Of a DNA stretch of 64,000 bases, positions 54,574-62,604 are shown in pieces. The notes under the pieces were generated by a model. That model made no database searches, was not told the DNA's origin, and was given only the letters and a program-made list of their open reading frames with translations. This DNA comes from DATFVA01 sp963743325 (GTDB taxonomy: Bacteria > Bacteroidota > Ignavibacteria > Ignavibacteriales > Ignavibacteriaceae): contig CAVUOZ010000005.1 of NCBI GenBank assembly GCA_963743325.1, positions 62,001-126,000 of the forward strand, given 5' to 3'. The translations under genes and the position numbers were made by a program. Every line of letters starts with the position of its first letter. Positions within the stretch are counted from its first letter, which is position 1.

Positions 54574-55884
54574 TTACTTCAAGAGGATCATCTTCTTAGT
54601 CTTTATAAAAACCTGTCCTGAGCTTGTCGAAGGATCTCCTGCCTGCCCGCCACCAGGCGTGGCACTTATTTGGTAGAAATAAACTCCGCTTGGTAATCCG
54701 CCTGTGGCGGAAGTCGCATTCCAGTGTACTTCATAAGTGCCCACGGATTTTTCCTCATTGACTAATGTTTCTGTTTCTTGACCAAGTGTATTAAATATTT
54801 TTAGTGTCACCTGAGAAGATTTGGGAACGGAATATCTTATAACGGAGGAGTTATTAAATGGATTGGGATAGTTCTGCAAAAGGGAAAACTCTGTCGGCAG
54901 TTTATCAATGTTTGCTTCTTCAAGAAATGTTACTCCTCCGTTTACTGTGTGAAGAATTGCGCCATTATCACCAACAGCCCAGCCGGTATTTAAATCTGCG
55001 AAATGAACTGACCATAAAACGGTATCTGCTCCAATTACTGTAGGATTCCAATTTATTCCTCCATCCGTAGTTTTTAAAATTATTCCTGAAGAAGCATTAG
55101 CATCATAACCAACAGACCAGCCGAAATTAGAATCTGAAAAATGGACCGAGTATAATTGATAGCTTGTCCCTGTAATCTGTGGAGACCAGTTAACACCTCC
55201 GTCAGTAGTTTTAAGAATTATTCCTGCACCGACAGCCCAACCTGTATTTGATTCTGTAAAATAAATTGAGAGCAACCAATAACCACTATATTGAGTAGTC
55301 CAACTCGTACCTCCATCTGTGGTTCTAATAATTACTCCAAAGTAATTACTACCATCGTAATCAACACCGGCAGCACACCCATTATTTTCATCTGTAAAAT
55401 GAATTGATTCAACACTTTTAGGAAGAACAACACTATGTTGAAAGATCCAGTCGGTTCCTCCGTTTGTAGTTTTTAAAATTGTATTATCTTCTCCTGCAAT
55501 CCAGCCTGTACTTAAATTGATAAAAAAAACTGAGTAAAGCGGATCAGTTGTCCCGCTTGTCTTTAAAGTCCAGGTTGTCCCTCCATCTGTTGTCTTCAGA
55601 ATTGTCCCATTGTTGCCAACAATCCATCCTGTATTAGCATCTTCGAAATAGACTGAACGTAATCTATCACTCCCTCCACCCGTTTGCGAATTCCAGTTAG
55701 TCCCTCCATCTGTCGTCCTTATCAAAGTCCCTGCTTCTCCAACAGCGATAGCATTGTTTTCATCAAATACATAAACATCATATAATGTATTTCCTTGTGG
55801 CAATGGGTTCTGCCAGAACCACTGTGCAAAACATATTTGCGATACCAGCAAAAAAAGTAGCAGAGATTGTAGAAAAGTTTTCAT
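54574..55884 (-). CDS. T9SS-sorted Ycf48-like propeller protein with in-frame repeat insertions
   Basis: 436 aa; signal peptide about residues 1-20 (ending I-C-F-A-Q). Ycf48/BNR repeats fill residues 25-330: D-A-N-T-G-W-I-V-G-N-N-G-T-I-L-K-T-T-D-G-G-T-T-W and relatives. The sorting domain carries two in-frame insertions: S-A-T-G-G-L before P-S-G-V-Y-F-Y, and P-G-G-G-Q-A-G-D-P-S-T-S-S-G-Q before F-I-K-T-K-K-M-I-L-L-K. GGGAGG ribosome-binding site upstream of the ATG. Homologous in body to the 6645 gene. Confidence 0.92.
   Translation of the reverse strand: MKTFLQSLLLFLLVSQICFAQWFWQNPLPQGNTLYDVYVFDENNAIAVGEAGTLIRTTDGGTNWNSQTGGGSDRLRSVYFEDANTGWIVGNNGTILKTTDGGTTWTLKTSGTTDPLYSVFFINLSTGWIAGEDNTILKTTNGGTDWIFQHSVVLPKSVESIHFTDENNGCAAGVDYDGSNYFGVIIRTTDGGTSWTTQYSGYWLLSIYFTESNTGWAVGAGIILKTTDGGVNWSPQITGTSYQLYSVHFSDSNFGWSVGYDANASSGIILKTTDGGINWNPTVIGADTVLWSVHFADLNTGWAVGDNGAILHTVNGGVTFLEEANIDKLPTEFSLLQNYPNPFNNSSVIRYSVPKSSQVTLKIFNTLGQETETLVNEEKSVGTYEVHWNATSATGGLPSGVYFYQISATPGGGQAGDPSTSSGQVFIKTKKMILLK
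54611..54711 (-). repeat. Repeat sequences inserted in a sorting domain
   Basis: 54614-54637 contains CCTGAGCTTGTCGAAGG, the dispersed element that codes D-P-S-T-S-S-G-Q; a C-C-T-G-C-C-T-G-C-C-C-rich block follows to about 54668. 54697-54711 is TCCGCC-TGT-GGCGGA, a perfect short palindrome. Both keep the reading frame. Confidence 0.75.
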
Positions 55885-56067
55885 AATGAACCTCCCACTG
55901 AGATATTAAATATTATTAGAGCAATCTGCTTCGGGAGAGTTTTCGATGTGTTTACTTCGGTATGTATCAATAACTAAACTCTAAAACTCTGACGCTCTCG
56001 GAGTAGAGAAAAATTACTTATTTGAATTTGCAACAATTATTTATTAATAGCAACTAATTGTAATAAA

Positions 56068-56092
56068 ACCCGATGACAAGCTGCCATCGGGC
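56068..56092 (-). terminator. Orphan C-C-C-G-A-T-G-class hairpin
   Basis: CCCGATG / CATCGGG stem with a weak T run on the minus strand, but no sorting domain or gene precedes it on that strand. It lies in the 55885-56223 gap, which otherwise shows no gene. Confidence 0.65.
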
Positions 56093-56223
56093 TGAACTAT
56101 TTCAAGAAGTGAGGGCGCAACTATCTTAACTAGTTGTATACTTTGATTTCCAAATTCAAGATATTTAAAACTATCAAATTAAATAAATTATGTTTTTATA
56201 TATAAACATCTTAAAGACTAATA

Positions 56224-56673
56224 ATGAAGATAGTTTTTCTTGATATTGATGGAGTGCTGAATTCAGAAGTTTATTACAAAAGCGTAAATACAAAAGTAAA
56301 AGACTGGGACAGGTTTAAACCTGAAGCGGTAAGACTGTTAAAACAATTACTTGATGAAACTAATGCAAAAATTGTTATTATATCTTCTTGGAGATTCGGG
56401 GCCAAAGAACTTTTAATAAAAGAACTGACAAAAAGCGGATTAAAAAGATATTTGCATAAAAATTGGAAGACACCAATGTTATATGGGGGTGAAAGAGGCA
56501 AAGAAATCAGATTATGGATAGATAACAATAGCGGTATAGAAAATTATGTGATATTTGACGATGCGGAAATGATGCTTGAGGAACAGTTACCTAATTTTAT
56601 CAGAACAAATATATCTGATGGTTTAGAGATGGAGCACTATATTAGAGCCAGAGAAATTTTAATGAATGATTAA
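56224..56673 (+). CDS. HAD-superfamily hydrolase of the Swiss-army-knife RNA-repair type
   Basis: 149 aa. D-I-D-G-V-L-N (Asp7, Asp9) at the start and I-S-S-W-R (motif II) at about residue 54 fit the HAD_2-type domain found in RNA-repair fusion proteins and as stand-alone proteins. V-I-F-D-D-A-E carries the acidic motif IV. It may act as a phosphatase on nucleic-acid ends, inferred from the family. It ends 41 bp before putative attC site B. Confidence 0.8.
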   Translation: MKIVFLDIDGVLNSEVYYKSVNTKVKDWDRFKPEAVRLLKQLLDETNAKIVIISSWRFGAKELLIKELTKSGLKRYLHKNWKTPMLYGGERGKEIRLWIDNNSGIENYVIFDDAEMMLEEQLPNFIRTNISDGLEMEHYIRAREILMND

Positions 56674-56714
56674 GTGTGAAAGCAGTGTTCATATTTTCTG
56701 ATTAGATGGGAAAT

Positions 56715-56800
56715 GGTAAGCCGTGCTTCAACCCAACAGCATTTCGCATCCATCAGTCTGTTCTGGGCTGCAGGTTAATTGCTTGGTCGTTATGTGCATA
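56715..56800 (+). repeat. Putative attC recombination site B
   Basis: About 85 bp: GTAAGCCGTGCTTCAAC, CATTTCGCATC, CAGTCTGTTCTGGGCTGCAG, then TCGTTATGTGCATA. CCC.AACAG pairs with CTGTT.GGG apart from a 2-nt bulge, giving the bulged hairpin typical of attC sites. Same core as sites A and C. Confidence 0.55.
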
Positions 56801-56826
56801 AATAAATTTGTTAGGATTTTATAAAA

Positions 56827-57445
56827 TTGAATCCATTTTTCAGAATAATAGAAATTCTTGTTTTAGTAGATTTTCCTTTATTGGTTTTTTATTTAAGAAG
56901 CAGCTGGCCAAAAAAGGAAATTATTATTAACGTAATTATTTTACCTTTAATATGGTATGTTTTTTATGCCCCTCTTCATGAACTTGGTCATGTTTTAGGT
57001 TGTTTTATCGTCGGGTCCGAAAATAACCGATTATCGATTATTTGCACATTTTTGGGAAGGTAGTTTTGGATTTGCATATGTCGATGTTCAAGGTGGACTT
57101 GATGTAAATATGAATTCTCTGATAATTCTCATTTCGCCTTATATTCTTGATTTCATATCAATTATAATTGGTTATTACATTTTAACCAGATATAAAATTA
57201 AAAATTCCTTTCTGCTTGGTTTGACTTTTTTAATCTTTTGTTTGAGACCTCTTTATGATATTGTGGATAATTATATAGGAATATTTTACAACAATGGTGA
57301 TTTAGTTCTTACAAGTAAAATCATTGGTGAATATATCACATATAGCTATGGAATAATAAGCGTTACTATTTCATTAATTGCAATAATACTTTTATTAATT
57401 AAATATAAGAATTATCCAAAAGTGGAAACGCAAAGTTTAGAGTAA
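56827..57445 (+). pseudogene. M50-like membrane metalloprotease, single-base frameshift
   Basis: TTG start. Four or more membrane helices with H-E-L-G-H (His51, Glu52, His55) in the third hydrophobic segment. The first frame stops at 57063, but removing one A from the AAAA at about 57020 lets reading continue E-I-T-D-Y-R-L-F-A-H-F-W-E-G through the second half to 57445 (about 206 aa). It is either a pseudogene, a site of slippage, or a one-base sequence error. It ends 15 bp before putative attC site C. Confidence 0.75.
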
Positions 57446-57460
57446 ATAATATACAGTTTG

Positions 57461-57545
57461 CACATAACCAGCCAATCAAGCGGACGCAGTATTCGCATTC
57501 GGCATTCTTGTTCTGGGCAGCACTTAACCGCAAAAACATTAGGCT
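57461..57545 (+). repeat. Putative attC recombination site C
   Basis: CACATAACCAGCCAATCAAG, CGGACGC, ATTCGCATTCGGC, CTTGTTCTGGGCAGC, CTTAACCGC and ATTAGGC in order. The ends resemble the R'' ATAAC-type and R' (G)TTAGGC core sites and the middle the L''/L' boxes of integron attC sites. It is the most canonical of the three. Confidence 0.6.
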
Positions 57546-57725
57546 GATAAAGATTGGATCGAATAATTATGATTACTATAGGCCCAAAAATATCCTTTTT
57601 TTATAATGAAATAAGAATTATTATTTTTTAGAAAATATAAACAAAAGGGATAAAATATGACAAAAATTCTACCTCCTCTTATTCTCTTAATAAACATCAT
57701 TTAATAAATATTCTTGGAGGTTGAA

Positions 57726-58142
57726 ATGAAAAGATTTGGGTTGTTAGTTTACTTATTTGTTTCTGTAATGATTTTACCAAAAAGTGTTTACGCGCAAGAT
57801 TCCACATTTGCCTTTTTACCTAAAGAAGTATCAAAATTTACAAGTGATTTATTTAAATTTATTCAAGAAGGTAATTACGCGGATATTGAAAAATATGTTG
57901 ATTCGTCTGTTGAATTTGTAAGTGGAAATAATCAATCAAATCTAAAATCACTTAAGAAAGATTTTTTCGAGGGATCAGATTCACAACTATCAAAATTAAG
58001 TTCTTGGTCATCGGATGGTAAATATTATTATATGTTTTTTAAAACCTCGAACTATAAAAAACAATTGAATAATTGGCACTCTTTGTTTATTGAAGTAAAT
58101 GAAAATAAAGATGTTAAAATAAAAGTATGGCATAAAAGTTAA
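57726..58142 (+). CDS. Secreted hypothetical protein
   Basis: 138 aa from the ATG at 57726 (GGAGG 7 bp upstream; the TTG at 57714 is in frame but poorer). Signal peptide about residues 1-24 (ending S-V-Y-A-Q). The body has the D-Y-A/D-I-E-K-Y-V-D pattern seen in nuclear-transport-factor-like folds, but no family can be assigned. It follows putative attC site C and could be the next cassette. Confidence 0.7.
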   Translation: MKRFGLLVYLFVSVMILPKSVYAQDSTFAFLPKEVSKFTSDLFKFIQEGNYADIEKYVDSSVEFVSGNNQSNLKSLKKDFFEGSDSQLSKLSSWSSDGKYYYMFFKTSNYKKQLNNWHSLFIEVNENKDVKIKVWHKS

Positions 58143-58252
58143 AAATCAGCCTAACATCTTTAATAAGTAAAAAGTCAACAGACAATAAAAATCCTGTCCG
58201 AAATTTTTCGTTAAAAATAAAAGTCGCATTGATATTAGTTCAAGGATTTAGC

Positions 58253-58361
58253 ATAGATCCTGAAACTCAGGATTTAAATTAGATTATTAGGAGTTACTTT
58301 CATTTATAGTAATTAGTATTTTTTATAAAATAAAAAACCCGATGACAAGCTGCCATCGGGC
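58253..58361 (-). repeat. Dispersed repeat R3, copy 2, with terminator
   Basis: Matches 50537-50647. The CCCGATG / CATCGGG hairpin (58338-58361) with a T run terminates the gene at 58394. Confidence 0.82.
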
Positions 58362-58393
58362 TGAACTGTTTGCCAGTGCAAAATCTCTGCAAA

Positions 58394-59515
58394 TTACTTC
58401 AGTAGAATCATTTTTTTAGTATCGATGAAAGAGCCTGCTTTTATTTGATAGATATATACTCCGCTTGGTAGATTTGCTGCATTCCAGGTTAACTCATAAT
58501 TGCCAACAGGTTTTTCTTCGTTAACAAGAGTTTCAATTTCATTTCCGAGTATGTCATAAACTTTAATAATTACTTGAGAAGATTGCGAAACCGAATATTT
58601 TATTTTTGTACTCGGATTGAATGGATCAGGATAGTTCTGTGATAAAGTAAATTGTTCAGGAATAATTTTTTCCTGTGGATCTTCAATTCCTGTGGCAATA
58701 GATATATTATATTTATCAGCAAGATAATTTTCAACTGCTAATTTTTCAGAATCAGTAAGAACTGTATCATAAACAATCACTTCTGCGATATCACCCTTGA
58801 ATATAAATTGGCCGTGCGGGACATTATCAGCACCTCCCAGACCTGTATAACCCTCTGGTACACCAAGGGGCACTGATAAAGGAGTGTTGGCAGTACCTTG
58901 TGGTGTGATCACTGCGTCTACTCCATTTGAACGAACAGTGGTATTCCACATAGTTTGGTTTGTGACAACACTAAGGACTTTCCATTGATCATATGCAGCA
59001 ATATTTGGTGCTACTGCCTTGACATAGCTTTCCGCGCCTACAAATGGATCAATGATATGAGGGGAGTTCTCTGAGAAGAAATTCCTCATTGAGAGTCCAT
59101 ACCCTTTTCCAGTAACATCAAAAGTTCCAAATGTAATAGGATAATACGGTAATGGGTTAGAGGTCGGATTACCGACTAAACCAGAATCAATCTTAAAGAC
59201 TATAAAAAGACTTATCTGTGACATCGTTGTTGAACCTGTTAATCCCAACCGATCATCTATGCCATCAAAGTACACTACGGGTTTGCCATTCAAGGCGCCA
59301 GCCAACAGCAGCGGTTGCCGTGATTCAGTCGTTTGAATAGCATCATTTCCGTTGCCGCTCTGGTCGTGCCACACGCTCACCTTACCATTGAGTGTGTCAA
59401 CACCTGCATCAGTTTTTAACCAAAGCAGAAGGTTGGATGTGGGTACTTGCGCCATCGCTGCAAGAGAGAATGTTGCAACCAATAGTAGAATGAGAAAGAA
59501 TCTAAAGTTTTTCAT
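58394..59515 (-). CDS. T9SS-sorted LamG/ConA-like protein
   Basis: 373 aa; signal peptide about residues 1-22 (ending A-A-M-A-Q). A concanavalin-like domain (about 27-265: L-L-L-W-L-K-T-D-A-G-V, V-W-H-D-Q-S-G-N-G-N-D-A, G-D-I-A-E-V-I-V-Y-D) is typical of carbohydrate-binding LamG-like folds. Its T9SS sorting domain ends K-K-M-I-L-L-K. The body is GC-richer than the sorting domain. GGAG ribosome-binding site. Confidence 0.9.
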   Translation of the reverse strand: MKNFRFFLILLLVATFSLAAMAQVPTSNLLLWLKTDAGVDTLNGKVSVWHDQSGNGNDAIQTTESRQPLLLAGALNGKPVVYFDGIDDRLGLTGSTTMSQISLFIVFKIDSGLVGNPTSNPLPYYPITFGTFDVTGKGYGLSMRNFFSENSPHIIDPFVGAESYVKAVAPNIAAYDQWKVLSVVTNQTMWNTTVRSNGVDAVITPQGTANTPLSVPLGVPEGYTGLGGADNVPHGQFIFKGDIAEVIVYDTVLTDSEKLAVENYLADKYNISIATGIEDPQEKIIPEQFTLSQNYPDPFNPSTKIKYSVSQSSQVIIKVYDILGNEIETLVNEEKPVGNYELTWNAANLPSGVYIYQIKAGSFIDTKKMILLK

Positions 59516-59640
59516 AGAACTCCATTTTATTTAATGAAAAATCTAAGTTCGCTGAGTTTGAAATTTTTTTTCGATCATCATTCTTTTTTGATAAACCAGG
59601 CGGGACTTCATTGAGAGAAGAGGTCGGTTAATCTATCAAA

Positions 59641-59920
59641 AGATCATATAGTATTTGCGAAGCCTGATTATTCAGTAGTGATGTTTAACAATTGTTTAAT
59701 AATAATTAAAGAAAACAAACAACTTATAATCATTTATGGATTAGCAGATAGGATTTGATTAATCCGAAACATAAATACAGAACTCGCAACAAAAGCCTGC
59801 ATCCACGCCTAAAATGGAAGATTGTGAGGAGTAAAAATTATATCTGTATTTATAGGTGTAGATGAATTAATACTTGCTTAATATCAATTTTTATTAATTA
59901 AAAAGCAATAGATTTGTTTA
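59641..59920. repeat. Dispersed repeat R1, copy c
   Basis: Aligns with R1 copies a and b from AGATCATATA to the K-K-Q-stop tail, but carries an internal stop in the conserved frame. It lies directly downstream of the T9SS gene at 59998. Confidence 0.75.
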
Positions 59921-59940
59921 AGTTTATGAAGGAAATAAAA

Positions 59941-59965
59941 AACCCGATAGCAAGCTGCCATCGGG
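59941..59965 (-). terminator. C-C-C-G-A-T-class terminator behind the last T9SS gene
   Basis: CCCGAT / ATCGGG stem and T run on the minus strand, 33 bp after the stop at 59998. Confidence 0.85.
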
Positions 59966-59997
59966 CTGAACTTTTTGCCAGCAGTAAACTCTACAAA

Positions 59998-60849
59998 TTA
60001 CTTCAACAAAATCATCTTCTTCGTCTGAACGAAATCTCCTGCTTTAAGTTGATAAAAATAAACTCCGCTTGGAAGATTGGCTGTTTTGAGGTTGAATTGA
60101 TAATTACCAACTTGTTTATCTTCTTGTAGTAGTGTAAGGACCTCTATTCCAAGAGTGTTATAAATTTTGAGTGTCACCAGAGCCTCTTTGGGAATTGAAT
60201 ATCGTATCACGGTTGAGTTATTATATGGATTGGGATAATTCTGTCTTAATGTGAACATTTCAGGAAGTTTACCTTCTGATACGGCGGTGGCATTAAGGGG
60301 AGTTACACGCATGTTATCGGCCATATAGATATTACCATAGTCTTGGCAGGTGGGCGGAGGGCTGTCATAGTGAACCACCACGCTGTCAAAGCCTAGCGGG
60401 AAGCTGCAGCTCAGCGTATCGACCGGCCACGTTCCCGGAAAGGTTGCGGTCCTTGTATTGGTTCCTACGAAGCTGCCGTTTATATAGGCAGTCACCCGCA
60501 TCGTGGCCGCGTCATCGCAGCCTAGTTCCTGGCACGAGTACATAATCGAGAAATTGTTAAGTACCTTGTCAAAGCGGATGAGCAGGTCGGCAAGGTTTAT
60601 GCTGTTGGGGTAGATAATGTGGCCCGCAAATCCAGGAGGTGTGAAACCAAGCACATCAGCGTTCTGAATGGAATATCCCTGACCCGTTGCCGAAAAATGA
60701 GCTGTAATCCCACTCACCGTTTGGTCGATCGGGAAAGACGAGTAAAGCGGAGCATTGTCGAAGTCAAACAGTACTTCCTGGGCGGAGAGATTGTTCGTAA
60801 GGATTATCGTCATCAGGCTGATGAAGATGATATTTGCAGGCTTATGCAT
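59998..60849 (-). CDS. T9SS-sorted secreted protein with foreign-looking body
   Basis: 283 aa; signal peptide about residues 1-23 (ending N-L-S-A-Q). The body (about 25-195) has V-L-F-D-F-D-N-A and T-F-P-G-T-W-P-V-D motifs of PEP-CTERM-like beta-sandwich proteins; a D-N-A-R/M-R-V-like strand ends it. The C-terminal T9SS sorting domain ends K-K-M-I-L-L-K. The body's third-position GC is clearly higher than that of the sorting domain and the rest of the island. AAGGAG ribosome-binding site. Confidence 0.88.
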   Translation of the reverse strand: MHKPANIIFISLMTIILTNNLSAQEVLFDFDNAPLYSSFPIDQTVSGITAHFSATGQGYSIQNADVLGFTPPGFAGHIIYPNSINLADLLIRFDKVLNNFSIMYSCQELGCDDAATMRVTAYINGSFVGTNTRTATFPGTWPVDTLSCSFPLGFDSVVVHYDSPPPTCQDYGNIYMADNMRVTPLNATAVSEGKLPEMFTLRQNYPNPYNNSTVIRYSIPKEALVTLKIYNTLGIEVLTLLQEDKQVGNYQFNLKTANLPSGVYFYQLKAGDFVQTKKMILLK

Positions 60850-60948
60850 ATAATTTACTCCTTTCCACGAAGGGTTAAGAATAATTACTTATTTAAATCT
60901 GCTATAAATTTTTGATAGAAGCAACTAAATTGTTCAATATAAAACCCA

Positions 60949-61265
60949 ATGACAATCTGCCATCGGCCCGAACTCTTTCAAGAAGTCGGGGTAACCCGCC
61001 TTTAGCAAATTAGGCTAATGATAGGCGAAGCAGGGCCTCTGTGAACTAGTTCATAAAAATGTGTTCTTAAAATATTGGGATCATCTGTGCTGTGCCCTAA
61101 ATACCCATAATTCACCTTTATAAAATAATGCGTACAACGGAAAAACTCAAATATTTTATTGCCCCTATCCCGAAATTCACTTAACTTTCTACCGTTGCTT
61201 GAGTCCTGGGGAGATATTTTAAGCTGAGCTTCTATGAGGGACCTTCAATTTTTCAGGTAACAGAA
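60949..61265. repeat. Orphan hairpin and dispersed repeat R2, copy 3
   Basis: 60949-60972 is a degenerate CCCAATG / CATCGG hairpin of the T9SS terminator class, but no gene precedes it on the minus strand. 61085-61265 is R2 copy 3 with GTCCTGGGGAGATATTTTAAG. No gene in 60850-61360. Confidence 0.6.
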
Positions 61266-61360
61266 ATCCACTAGATAACATTACTACTGCCGGAATGATT
61301 TGTGGATTTTTGGCAGTATAATTAATAGTTAGGTTTTGGAAAAAATATGAGGATTTTATT

Positions 61361-62350
61361 ATGAAAGTAATTACTTACGCGAGATACGGACCACCGGAAG
61401 TTCTTCAGCTAAAAGAGGTAGAAAAACCTGTTCCCAAAAACAATGAAGTGCTGGTAAAAGTTCATACAACAACAGTTACTGCAACGGATTGCACATTTCG
61501 AAAAGGCGAACCTTTCTATTCAAGATTGTACACCGGTCTTACAAAACCAAAACGACAAACACTTGGTAGCGAGTATGCAGGTGAAATAGAAACAATTGGT
61601 AAAAATGTAAAATTATTAAAAGTAGGTGACAAAGTTATTGGCACTACTAAGGGTTATGGTTCTTATTCTGAATACATCTGTCTGCCCGAAGAAGGTGCAA
61701 CTCTTGCAAAAATGGCTTCTAATGTAAGTTATGAAAGAGCAATTGCTTGTTGTGATGGTTTTTTAACTGCATTGCCATTCCTTCGTGATAAAGGAAAAAT
61801 TCAGAAAGGGAATAAAATTCTTATCAATGGAGCATCAGGCAGTGTCGGTTCAGCAGCAGTGCAGCTTGCAAAATATTTCGGTGCAGAAGTTACAGGTGTC
61901 TGCAGCTCATCAAGTGCAGAATTAGTAAAGTCTATAGGTGCAGACAAAATAATTGAATACACTAAAGAAGATTTTACAAAATCCGGAGGCACTTATGATA
62001 TTATTTTCGATTTAGTGGGTAAAGCAACTTTTTCAAAATGCAAAAAATTGTTGAATCGAAACGGAAAATTTTTGGAAGCAGGAATTACTCTTGGAGTTAT
62101 TCCTTCAGTACTGTGGACTTCAATGTTCGGATCAAAAAAAGCATTGATTATGGCAACAGGATTAAAAGCTCCTGCAGGAAGAACAAAGGATCTTGTCTTT
62201 ATTGGTGAACTTTTGGAAACCGAAAAAATAAAAGCTGTTGTTGACAAAATATATCCATTAAAACAAATTGCCGAAGCTCACAGGTATGTAGATGAAGGAC
62301 ATAAAAAAGGAAATGTTGTAATTACGCTTGAATACAACGACAAAACCTAA
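61361..62350 (+). CDS. Zinc-independent MDR-family NAD(P)-dependent oxidoreductase
   Basis: 329 aa. Medium-chain dehydrogenase fold: N-terminal GroES-like half (V-L-V-K-V-H-T-T-T-V-T, G-S-E-Y-A-G-E-I-E) and a Rossmann half with G-A-S-G-S-V-G-S-A-A-V-Q-L-A-K. The catalytic zinc Cys/His set is absent, as in quinone oxidoreductases; substrate unknown. Stands alone after the island's last repeats. Confidence 0.88.
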   Translation: MKVITYARYGPPEVLQLKEVEKPVPKNNEVLVKVHTTTVTATDCTFRKGEPFYSRLYTGLTKPKRQTLGSEYAGEIETIGKNVKLLKVGDKVIGTTKGYGSYSEYICLPEEGATLAKMASNVSYERAIACCDGFLTALPFLRDKGKIQKGNKILINGASGSVGSAAVQLAKYFGAEVTGVCSSSSAELVKSIGADKIIEYTKEDFTKSGGTYDIIFDLVGKATFSKCKKLLNRNGKFLEAGITLGVIPSVLWTSMFGSKKALIMATGLKAPAGRTKDLVFIGELLETEKIKAVVDKIYPLKQIAEAHRYVDEGHKKGNVVITLEYNDKT

Positions 62351-62534
62351 AGCTATAAATGAATAATCAAACCGACCCTTTCCTTTTGATTGTCTTGTAT
62401 TATATCTGAATGAAAATCCATCACGATAACGATGCAAATGTTTAGGCGAAACGTGATGATGTATTCAACAATCCAGAACAAATTTTCCCACTATTTAAGA
62501 GTGCCTGATCATATAATCATCTCTTAATTATATC

Positions 62535-62578
62535 CTGAATGCGCTCTGAATGCGCTTTGAATGCGTTCTGAATGCGCT
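62535..62578. repeat. 11-bp tandem repeat, four units
   Basis: CTGAATGCGCT at 62535, 62546 and 62568 and TTGAATGCGTT at 62557. It lies in the convergent gap before the prolyl oligopeptidase stop, as the sister array at 7983 lies before the helicase stop. Confidence 0.88.
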
Positions 62579-62604
62579 TTAAACTCTATTATATCTTTTT
62601 CGAA

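Noticed and set aside
57657..57704. 15-codon hydrophobic ORF before 57726
   Set aside because: Too short, and no ribosome-binding site is convincing.
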